From the NCBI GenBank assembly GCA_900549705.1, contig URPI01000060.1:1-11549 (forward strand): a stretch of DNA of 11,549 nucleotides, given 5' to 3'. The position numbers were made by a program, and so were the translations under genes. Source of the DNA: an uncultured Eubacteriales bacterium. GTDB taxonomy: Bacteria > Bacillota > Clostridia > Oscillospirales > Oscillospiraceae. Shown here in pieces: positions 5,584-11,549 of this stretch; position 1 is the stretch's first letter, and the number at the start of each line of letters is the position of its first letter. The notes under the pieces were generated by a model. That model had not been told where the DNA came from and did no database searches. It saw nothing but the letters and a program-made list of their open reading frames with translations.

Positions 5584-6779
5584 AACTACTTGTCATCAGT
5601 CAATATTATTACCCGGAGCAATTCCGCATCAACGAGGTTTGCGCCGAGCTGGTGCGCCGGGGACACAAAATAACGGTGCTGACCGGCCGCCCCAATTACC
5701 CGGAGGGGGAAGTCTACCCCGGCTATGAGCATCTGAAGCGGGAGGAGCATGAGGGCGTGGAGATTCTCCGCTGCCAGATTGCCCCCCGGAAGCAGGGCGC
5801 AGTCCGTCTGGCATGGAACTACCTGAGCTATATGACCCGCGCCTGGTTCCGGGTGGGGCAGCTCCCCGGGGATTTTGACGCTGTTCTTGTGTATCAGCTC
5901 TCCCCGGTGACCATGGCAGTCCCCGCCCTGCGTTATCACAAAAAGCACGGGGCACCGGTGTATCTGTACTGCCTGGATTTGTGGCCGGAGTCCATGCGGG
6001 ATAACATTCCGGACACCAATTCCCTGCCTTACCGGCTGCTCACCCGCTGGTGCCAGAAGCTCTATAACGGCGCAGCCAAAATCGGGGTCACCTCCCCGGC
6101 ATTCCAGGATTATCTCCATGAAATATGCCTGGTTCCCAGGGAAAACATCACCTATCTTCCCCAGCATGGCGAGGATATGCAGCACTTCGGCTGCCTGGAA
6201 GCGACGGACAACGGGGTGACGGACTTTGTGTTCATGGGCAATGTGGGTGTTGCCCAGGATTTGGAGAATGTGGCAAAGGCGGTCAGCCTCATCCGCACCC
6301 CCAAGCCCTTTCTGGTGCATATCGTGGGCATCGGCCCGGATTTGGAAAACCTGAAAAAGACCGTGGCGCAGCTGGGAGTGGAGAATCACTTCCGGTTCCA
6401 CGGTCGTCATCCCCTGGAAAAAATGCCGGACTTTTACCGCTTGGCGGACGCTTGCCTGCTGACGCTGTATGCAGACACCGCCGCCGGACTGACCATCCCC
6501 GGCAAGCTGCAAGGCTACATGAGCGCCGGAAAGCCGGTGATTGCAGCCATCGGCGGCGGTGCTGCCCAGGTGATTGCCCAGTCCGGCTGCGGTCTGTGCG
6601 CCCAGCCGGGCAAGCCGGAGGAGCTGGCAGCCATCATGACCCAATTCATGGAGCAGCCCAGCCAGGCGGCGCAGATGGGCAAGCGGGGCAGGGAATACTT
6701 TGAAAAGCATTTTTCGCTGGATATATTCACCGCTCAGCTGGAGCGGCAGTTGGAGGAGCTTTGCCCAAAAAGAGGATAA
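5580..6779 (+). CDS. Glycosyltransferase, GT4, WbuB/WcaI-like
   Basis: A 399-residue GT-B enzyme. The N-terminus LLVISQYYYPEQFRINEV and TGRPNYPEGEVYPGY are hallmarks of the WbuB/WcaI group, which adds fucosamine-type or related residues to undecaprenyl-linked O-antigen or colanic acid intermediates. A central hydrophobic segment with LYCLDLWPESM follows. The C-terminal donor domain shows FVFMGNVGVAQDLENV, GIGPDLENLKKTV, and TIPGKLQGYMSAGKPVIA, typical of this group in place of a classical EX7E. Only a weak AGGA precedes the start, and the start overlaps the previous stop by 4 bases, so it probably relies on translational coupling. The next gene follows after 1 base. The donor and acceptor cannot be read from the sequence. 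Confidence 0.9.
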   Translation: MKLLVISQYYYPEQFRINEVCAELVRRGHKITVLTGRPNYPEGEVYPGYEHLKREEHEGVEILRCQIAPRKQGAVRLAWNYLSYMTRAWFRVGQLPGDFDAVLVYQLSPVTMAVPALRYHKKHGAPVYLYCLDLWPESMRDNIPDTNSLPYRLLTRWCQKLYNGAAKIGVTSPAFQDYLHEICLVPRENITYLPQHGEDMQHFGCLEATDNGVTDFVFMGNVGVAQDLENVAKAVSLIRTPKPFLVHIVGIGPDLENLKKTVAQLGVENHFRFHGRHPLEKMPDFYRLADACLLTLYADTAAGLTIPGKLQGYMSAGKPVIAAIGGGAAQVIAQSGCGLCAQPGKPEELAAIMTQFMEQPSQAAQMGKRGREYFEKHFSLDIFTAQLERQLEELCPKRG

Positions 6780-6780
6780 T

Positions 6781-8253
6781 ATGAAGATTTTGATGATAAA
6801 TGTATCCTGTGGCACTGGCAGCACCGGGCGCATCTGCACGGATTTGGCACAAGCCCTGGAAGCTCAGGGGCATCAGGTTAAAATTGCATACGGGCGGGAC
6901 GATGTGCCGGAGCAGTTCCAGAAATACGCCCACCGCATCGGAAATGCAGTGGGCGTATATGGTCATGTGCTGCGGGCAAGGCTCCTGGATGAAGCGGGCT
7001 TCGGCAGCCGTCTCCAGACCCAGGCGTTCATCCGCTGGGTGGAGGAATTTGACCCGGACATCATTCACCTGCACAATTTGTGCGGGTACTATATCCACCT
7101 GGGGGTGCTGTTCCGGTATTTGAGAAGCTGCGGCAAGCCCATCTACTGGACCCACCATGACTGCTGGGCGTTCACCGGCCACTCGGTGTATTGCGACAGC
7201 GCTGGCTGCACCCGCTGGCAGCAGGGGTGCCGTCACTGCCCCATGCAGCACCAGTTCCCCGCCGCCTGTGTGGACGGCTCCGCCCGGAACTGGCAGCGGA
7301 AAAAGACGCTGTTCACCGGCATTCACGGGATGCAGCTGATTGCTCCGTCCCAATGGCTGGCTGACCAACTAAGGCAGTCCTTTTTGGGACAGTACCCGGT
7401 GACGGTGATTCACAACGGCATCAACACGGCGCAGTTCCGCCCCCAAGGGGATGATACCCGCCATTTTTTGGGCGCTGAGGGAAAGCGCCTGGTGCTGTGC
7501 TTCGGAAAAGAGGCAGCAAAAAACAGCCCCCTGACCGGAGATGGGTCACTCCATGTGGTTTACGGCGAGGACTTCTCCGGGCGGGAGCTGGAAACGCTGT
7601 GCCGCCAGGCGGATGCCGTGGTGGATCTGACCGGGGAAGGGAAATCCTTCCAGTCCCTTTTCGGGGCGGATACGCCGGTCTATGACAAAGCAGACATGGC
7701 TTCTGCGGCGGAAGTTTCCCGGCTGCCCCTTCCGGCAGAGAATGTTCAAGAGGGCTATTGGAGCCGCAAAAAGGCGGCGGGGCTATTGGGCAAGGAGGTT
7801 CTTCTGGGGGTTGCCTCTGTATGGAATGACCAAAAGGGGCTATCCGATTTTGTGAAGCTTGACGGAATGCTCACCCAGCGCCAGCAGCTTGTGATGATTG
7901 GCCTGACCAAAAGCCAGCTGGAAGCGCTGCCGCCGAACATAATGGGCATGGAGCGCACCGCCAATGTGCAGGAGCTGGCAATGTATTATGGCATTGCGGA
8001 TTACTTCCTGAACCTGACCTATCAGGACACCTACCCCACCACCAACCTGGAAGCCATCAGCTGCGGCACGCCGGTGATTACCTATGAAACCGGCGGCAGC
8101 CCGGAAAGCGCCGGACATTTTGGCGCTTGTATTCCCAGAGGGGACGTGACGGCGGCGGTAAAGTTGATTTTGGAACACCCCTGCTTCCGAAAGGAAGATT
8201 GGGACTGTGACAATGCCGTTTTTTTGAAAAAGCAGATGGAAATATATAAATAA
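6781..8253 (+). CDS. Glycosyltransferase, GT4, WcaC-like, with long insert
   Basis: A 490-residue GT-B enzyme. ATG 6781, preceded by AGAGGA at 6771-6776, is preferred over an ATG 27 codons upstream that lies inside the previous gene; MKILMINVSCGTGSTGRI is the normal family start. The N-terminal domain has PDIIHLHNLCGYY and THHDCWAFTGH, followed by a cysteine cluster (C128, C138, C143, C150, C153) typical of this group. After VIHNGINTAQF (209-219) about 100 residues (about 223-325) intervene before LLGVASVWNDQKGL (341-354); in ordinary relatives these blocks are joined by a short linker. The C-terminal donor domain has YQDTYPTTNLEAISCGTPVITYETGGSPE. Last gene of the operon; no clear terminator follows. 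The insert is in frame and similar in composition to the rest, so it is not an obvious sequencing error. Confidence 0.88.
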   Translation: MKILMINVSCGTGSTGRICTDLAQALEAQGHQVKIAYGRDDVPEQFQKYAHRIGNAVGVYGHVLRARLLDEAGFGSRLQTQAFIRWVEEFDPDIIHLHNLCGYYIHLGVLFRYLRSCGKPIYWTHHDCWAFTGHSVYCDSAGCTRWQQGCRHCPMQHQFPAACVDGSARNWQRKKTLFTGIHGMQLIAPSQWLADQLRQSFLGQYPVTVIHNGINTAQFRPQGDDTRHFLGAEGKRLVLCFGKEAAKNSPLTGDGSLHVVYGEDFSGRELETLCRQADAVVDLTGEGKSFQSLFGADTPVYDKADMASAAEVSRLPLPAENVQEGYWSRKKAAGLLGKEVLLGVASVWNDQKGLSDFVKLDGMLTQRQQLVMIGLTKSQLEALPPNIMGMERTANVQELAMYYGIADYFLNLTYQDTYPTTNLEAISCGTPVITYETGGSPESAGHFGACIPRGDVTAAVKLILEHPCFRKEDWDCDNAVFLKKQMEIYK

Positions 8254-8351
8254 ATTGCAGGAACAACAATTTACCGACTTGTAGGTGCGAAGCGCCCGCG
8301 GTGTGGCATAAATTGATTAAAAATTGAATTTTCTTAGCATTACGAAAAACC
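8254..8351. other. AT-rich intergenic region after the glycan operon
   Basis: A small hairpin (GGTGC...GCGCC around 8283-8295) is present but has no T-run, and AAAATTGAATTTT near 8321 is a weak palindrome. I find no convincing intrinsic terminator, so some read-through into the next pair of genes is possible. Confidence 0.4.
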
Positions 8352-8380
8352 TTGTATTTTTTCCCAAACAGCGATATAAT
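8352..8380 (+). promoter_or_regulatory. Promoter of the xpaC-telA pair
   Basis: TTGTAT (8352-8357) and a consensus TATAAT (8375-8380) are exactly 17 bases apart. The expected start near 8387 gives a leader of about 43 bases, ending in the strong Shine-Dalgarno GGGGAGGGAG before ATG 8430. Confidence 0.75.
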
Positions 8381-8429
8381 AACAAATTGAAATCAAAAGT
8401 ATGTTTCGTTTGCTCTGGGGAGGGAGTTT

Positions 8430-9737
8430 ATGTCCTATAACGACAGTTTGGATGACCTTGGGGATGCCATTGATGCCATCATCGATCGCGCCATCAATTC
8501 CAAAGATTTTCAGAATTTGGATGAGACCATCCGCAAGGCTGTGAATTCCGCCGTGGATACCGGCTCCGAGGCTGTGCGCCGCGCCGCACACACGGCCACC
8601 CGCAAAAGTGCCGCCCGGCGTAAGGTGGTGGATGCCCGGGAGGATGAGCCTCTATACGTTCCCGGCAGCAAGCGCCCAGAGCAGCCCAATGTGAATATCT
8701 ACAGCAGCACCCTTGGCTCCACCCGTGCCGGGCGCGCCCAGCGGGATAAGAGGCTTCCGGTGCTGTACCAGAATCCCACCGGGAAATTGGTGGGGGGCAT
8801 TCTGAAAACCGTGGGCGGCGGTATCATGACCCTGACCGGTGTCGGCGGGCTGCTGGGCAGCGGTCTTACGGCGGCGCTGGTAAACGGCCTGGGTGGGGCA
8901 ATGTCCGTCTTGGGAGTGTTCTCGGCCGCATTGCTGGGGGGCGGCGTGTGGCTGTTGACCAGCGGCATCCGCTCCGTTATGCGGGTGGGGCGGTTTGAAA
9001 AATATCTGAAAGCCTTGGGCAGCAAGACCCATTGCGAGCTGAACCAGCTGGCGCGCATGGTGGGCAAGTCCCCCAAGTTCGTCCGCAAGGAATTAAAGGG
9101 CATGATTGACGACGGGATGTTCCTGGAAGGCCATCTGGACGAGGAAGAAACCAGTCTCATCACCAGTGACGATTCCTATGTCCACTACCTGGAAGTCAGA
9201 CAGAAGCAGGCGGTGCAGCGCCAGCAAGAGGCAGTGGAAACCAAGAAGCAGCAGGATGATGCCGAAGAACAGAAGCGGGACGCACGGGTGCAGGAGGTGC
9301 TGGACAGGGGCAACGCCTTTATCCGGGACATCCGCGCCTGCAACGATGCCATCCCCGGTCAGGAAATTTCCGACAAGATTTCCCGAATGGAGACGCTGGT
9401 GCGCAAGATTTTTGACCGGGTAGAGGAGCACCCCGAGGTAGTGCCGGAGCTGAAAAAGCTCATGGACTATTACCTGCCCATGACCGTCAAGCTGCTGAAA
9501 GCCTATGCGGATATGGATGCCCAGCCGGTGCAGGGAGAGAATATTCAAAATTCCAAGCGGGAGATTGAAGCCACGCTGGACACCCTGAATACTGCCTTTG
9601 AAAAGCTGCTGGATTCTATTTTCAAAACAACAGCCCTGGATGTTTCCAGTGATATTTCGGTGTTGAACACCCTGCTTGCCCAGGAGGGACTGACGGATGA
9701 TGAGCTGACCCGTCTGCGTAAAGAGCGGGAGCTTTAA
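8430..9737 (+). CDS. xpaC: XpaC-like membrane protein
   Basis: A 435-residue protein matching the 5-bromo-4-chloroindolyl phosphate hydrolysis (XpaC, PF10112) group in layout. Residues 1-115 are polar, with an amphipathic start and a basic stretch. Two hydrophobic, glycine-rich segments (about 121-150 and 155-180) probably form a membrane hairpin. A winged-helix-like segment (about 188-245; FEKYLKALG, LARMVGKSPKFVRKEL, GMFLEGHLDEEET) follows, then a charged glutamine-rich coiled coil (about 253-295) and a helical C-terminal domain. The XpaC name comes from a Bacillus plate phenotype; no enzyme active site is visible, and hydrolase activity is doubtful. The TelA-family gene follows after 48 bases, as in Bacillus xpaC-yaaN, which supports a joint envelope role. 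Confidence 0.82.
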   Translation: MSYNDSLDDLGDAIDAIIDRAINSKDFQNLDETIRKAVNSAVDTGSEAVRRAAHTATRKSAARRKVVDAREDEPLYVPGSKRPEQPNVNIYSSTLGSTRAGRAQRDKRLPVLYQNPTGKLVGGILKTVGGGIMTLTGVGGLLGSGLTAALVNGLGGAMSVLGVFSAALLGGGVWLLTSGIRSVMRVGRFEKYLKALGSKTHCELNQLARMVGKSPKFVRKELKGMIDDGMFLEGHLDEEETSLITSDDSYVHYLEVRQKQAVQRQQEAVETKKQQDDAEEQKRDARVQEVLDRGNAFIRDIRACNDAIPGQEISDKISRMETLVRKIFDRVEEHPEVVPELKKLMDYYLPMTVKLLKAYADMDAQPVQGENIQNSKREIEATLDTLNTAFEKLLDSIFKTTALDVSSDISVLNTLLAQEGLTDDELTRLRKEREL

Positions 9738-9785
9738 TGGCGGGGGAAGACCCTGCTTTTACCAAATGAGAAAGGATGACGCTAT

Positions 9786-10925
9786 ATGGAAAACGATAAG
9801 ATTGCCATGCCCAGCCTGACCCTGGAACCGGATTTGGAGGAAAAATCCGAAACCGTCGTGGCTGCCGCCCCGGTGGCCGAAACGCCCAAGATTCCTGAGC
9901 CGGTGCTCACCCCGGAGGAGCAGCAGATTGTCCGGGAGTTCGCTGCCAAGATTGACGTGGAGAATACTGCCCAGATTATGCAGTACGGTGCCGGGACCCA
10001 GAAGAAAATGGCGGATTTCTCCGATGCAGCGCTTGCCAATGTCCGCGCCCAGGATTTGGGCGAGGTGGGCGAGCTGATTGTCAATGTGGTGGGAGAGCTG
10101 AAGGGCTTTGACACCGAGGAGGACAAGGGCTTCTTCGGCTTCTTCAAAAAGCAGGCCAATAAGCTGGAAATGATGAAAAACCGCTATGACAAGGCAGAAG
10201 TCAGCGTCACCAAAATCAGTGATGCCTTGCAGCAGCATCAGGTGCGGCTGATGAAGGATTCTGCCATGCTGGACCAGATGTATGAGCAGAATCTGGCTTA
10301 TTTCAAAGAGCTGACCATGTATATCCTGGCGGGCAAGCAGAAGCTGGAGGAGGTACGCACCGGCAAGCTGCAACAGCTGGAAGATACCGCCCGCCGCACC
10401 GGTCTGGCAGAGGATGTGCAGGCGGCAAAGGACTTGGCGGACAAGTGCCAGCGGTTTGAAAAGAAAATCTATGATTTGGAGCTGACCAGAGCCATCTCCC
10501 TGCAAACCGCGCCCCAGATTCGCATGATTCAGAACAATGACAATGTGATGGTGGAGAAGATTCAGACCACCCTGGTCAATACCATCCCCCTGTGGAAAAA
10601 TCAGATGGTCATTACCCTGGGCATCGCCCATGCCAGTGAGGCTGCTGCGGCGCAGCGCCAGGTCAATGACGTGACCAACGCCCTGCTGCAAGCCAACGCC
10701 AAGCGGCTGCACACCGCCTCTGTGGAGACGGCGAAGGAGGCCGAGCGGGGAATTGTGGACATTGAAACCCTGAAAAAGACCAATGCGGAATTGATTCAAA
10801 CCCTGGATGATGTGGTAAAGATTCAGGAAAACGGACGCACCCAGCGTTTGGCTGCCGAGGCGGAAATGGCAAAGATGGAAAACGAGCTGAAAAACAAGCT
10901 CCTGGACATCCGCAGCGGAAAATAA
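9786..10925 (+). CDS. telA: TelA/YaaN family toxic-anion resistance protein
   Basis: A 379-residue, soluble, almost entirely helical protein of the TelA family (PF05816). A variable acidic and proline-rich N-terminus (1-50) is followed by the conserved block QIMQYGAGTQKKMADFSDAAL (about 63-83), a FFGFFKKQANKLEMMKNRYDKAE block (about 115-137), long coiled-coil helices, and the hallmark PQIRMIQNNDNVMVEKI and NTIPLWKNQM region (about 243-275). Members are linked to tolerance of tellurite, cell-wall antibiotics and bacteriocins; the mechanism is not settled. AAAGGA lies 9 bases before ATG 9786. Co-transcribed with the XpaC-like gene; no convincing terminator follows before the next promoter at 11001. 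Confidence 0.9.
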   Translation: MENDKIAMPSLTLEPDLEEKSETVVAAAPVAETPKIPEPVLTPEEQQIVREFAAKIDVENTAQIMQYGAGTQKKMADFSDAALANVRAQDLGEVGELIVNVVGELKGFDTEEDKGFFGFFKKQANKLEMMKNRYDKAEVSVTKISDALQQHQVRLMKDSAMLDQMYEQNLAYFKELTMYILAGKQKLEEVRTGKLQQLEDTARRTGLAEDVQAAKDLADKCQRFEKKIYDLELTRAISLQTAPQIRMIQNNDNVMVEKIQTTLVNTIPLWKNQMVITLGIAHASEAAAAQRQVNDVTNALLQANAKRLHTASVETAKEAERGIVDIETLKKTNAELIQTLDDVVKIQENGRTQRLAAEAEMAKMENELKNKLLDIRSGK

Positions 10926-11000
10926 GCACCGAAAAAAGATGTACAAATTCTGCCCTCAAAATTCTACGAACCTTGGAGCCGGAAAGAGGCTTGTCAAGAC

Positions 11001-11029
11001 TTGTATTTTCCTGGGTTTCATGGTATGAT
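11001..11029 (+). promoter_or_regulatory. Promoter of the small orphan gene
   Basis: TTGTAT (11001-11006) and TATGAT (11024-11029) are 17 bases apart, with TGG before the -10 box. Transcription should start near 11036. The promoter rules out the longer reading frame that would begin with TTG at 11001 and supports the start at 11064. Confidence 0.65.
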
Positions 11030-11063
11030 GCCCGTCGAGTTTGGCTTCAAGGAGTATGATGAG

Positions 11064-11378
11064 ATGCAGTGTATCAACAGAACACGGCAGCAGCGGGCGG
11101 AGTTTGCCGCCCGGGAGCGTGCTGCGTTCAGCAAAATCCCCGGGATGACGGAGCTGCTGCGCACACCGCCGGAAAAGCGAGACGATGTGGAGTGCCGCTT
11201 TCCCGATGCAGCGTTCGCACTGATGGTGGCGAACCATCTGTCCATGGGCAACCAGGAGCAGAATGCCATCCACCAGAAGGCTTACCTTTCCATCCTGGGG
11301 GGAGAGTCCATTCAAAATGTCCGGTTCCGCTATGACTATGATTTGGAGCAATATCTGGAAAAGCATATGTGGGACTGA
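11064..11378 (+). CDS. Small soluble protein of unknown function
   Basis: A 104-residue protein that I do not recognise. ATG 11064 is chosen because AAGGAG (11049-11054) lies 9 bases upstream and because the promoter at 11001-11029 overlaps the longer frame. The N-terminus is very basic (QCINRTRQQRAEFAARERAAF); the middle has IPGMTELLRTPPEKRDD and a helix with FALMVANHLSMGNQEQNAIH; the end is acidic and aromatic (FRYDYDLEQYLEKHMWD). There is no signal peptide, membrane span, or cysteine pattern. It has its own promoter and terminator and so is a single-gene unit. Codon use and GC resemble the neighbouring genes, which argues for a genuine gene rather than a chance frame. Confidence 0.7.
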   Translation: MQCINRTRQQRAEFAARERAAFSKIPGMTELLRTPPEKRDDVECRFPDAAFALMVANHLSMGNQEQNAIHQKAYLSILGGESIQNVRFRYDYDLEQYLEKHMWD

Positions 11379-11437
11379 CATAAAAACAGCGCCTGGCGCA
11401 TCCATGGTATCGTGGAGGCCGGGCGCTGTTTTTATGT
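11378..11437. terminator. Strong bidirectional intrinsic terminator
   Basis: A perfect 16-bp stem pairs 11378-11393 (ACATAAAAACAGCGCC) with 11422-11437 around a 28-base loop. Each arm has a GC core followed on its 3' side by TTTTTAT, so it can end transcription in both directions. The left arm starts at the last base of the TGA stop codon of the small gene, leaving almost no 3' untranslated region. Confidence 0.9.
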
Positions 11438-11549
11438 AAACGAATGAAAAATGGGAATTTTTATCAGGACGATTGCATGAGTAAACATTTTGTAAATGAT
11501 AGGGACTCTTAGCAGTCCGTCCTCTCCTGGAACAGATGGGTATGTTGAA
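11438..11549. other. Right end, no supported gene
   Basis: The last 112 bases hold only frames of fewer than 20 codons. A 5-bp hairpin (GGACT/AGTCC, about 11502-11517) and a poor promoter-like TTGCAT...TGATAG are present, but neither is strong. The strand and identity of the next gene cannot be told. Confidence 0.4.

Noticed and set aside
6700..6780. Upstream ATG for the last glycosyltransferase
   Set aside because: It lies within the preceding gene, adds 27 residues unlike the family, and ATG 6781 has its own ribosome binding site.
5586..6839. Minus-strand frame of 417 codons
   Set aside because: Antisense to the WbuB-like gene, which has clear family motifs throughout; no start signals.
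8283..8295. Small GC hairpin as terminator of the glycan operon
   Set aside because: A 5-bp stem with no following T-run cannot be called an intrinsic terminator.
9759..10946. Minus-strand frame of 395 codons
   Set aside because: Exactly opposite the TelA-family gene and rich in L, H and Q as expected for an antisense reading of a helical charged protein.
1..11549. CRISPR array, tRNA, rRNA, transposase or phage genes
   Set aside because: No regularly spaced repeats, no cloverleaf-like sequence, and no transposase or integrase motifs were seen in any frame.

Overview
The window looks like chromosomal DNA of a moderately GC-rich Clostridia member, most likely an Oscillospiraceae (Ruminococcaceae) gut bacterium of the Faecalibacterium type. 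This is inferred from strong Shine-Dalgarno sites, sigma-A-type promoters, a tiny Hol-Tox membrane toxin, an XpaC/TelA pair and short GGGCGGA...TCCGCCC palindromes. No species-level marker is present.

Left end (1-823). No large gene lies here. Two tandem GC palindromes (16-50) follow a short ORF that may be a gene remnant. Next comes a compact module with the layout of a type I toxin-antitoxin locus: a 30-residue single-span Hol-Tox-like peptide on the minus strand (337-429), a minus-strand promoter at 538-566, a convergent plus-strand promoter at 228-256 that would make a short antisense RNA, and a terminator hairpin (306-344) that overlaps the end of the toxin gene. The two convergent RNAs would begin with nearly the same leader motif. 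A symmetric terminator hairpin (580-621) separates this module from the main operon.

Centre (786-8253). Seven plus-strand genes follow one extended -10 promoter, with gaps of 1-16 bases or 4-base overlaps, and so form one operon. In order they are: GT4 glycosyltransferase, PIG-L (LmbE) deacetylase, initiating polyprenyl-phosphate sugar-1-phosphate transferase, fold-III PLP decarboxylase of the LysA/SpeC type, ATP-grasp ligase, WbuB/WcaI-like GT4 glycosyltransferase, and a WcaC-like GT4 glycosyltransferase with about 100 extra residues between its two domains. The set suggests an undecaprenyl-linked glycan of about four sugars. One amino sugar would be freed by the deacetylase, and an amino acid or derived amine would be attached by the ligase with help from the decarboxylase. 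No flippase, polymerase or chain-length regulator is present in the window, so the product may be a short glycolipid or may depend on genes elsewhere. This is the most interesting part of the window.

Right part (8352-11549). A separate promoter drives an XpaC-like membrane protein (with a winged-helix-like segment and coiled coil) and a TelA-family protein, a pair known from Bacillus (xpaC-yaaN) and linked to envelope stress and toxic-anion tolerance. A small orphan gene of 104 residues follows with its own promoter, and a very strong bidirectional terminator overlaps its stop codon. The last 110 bases hold no supported gene.
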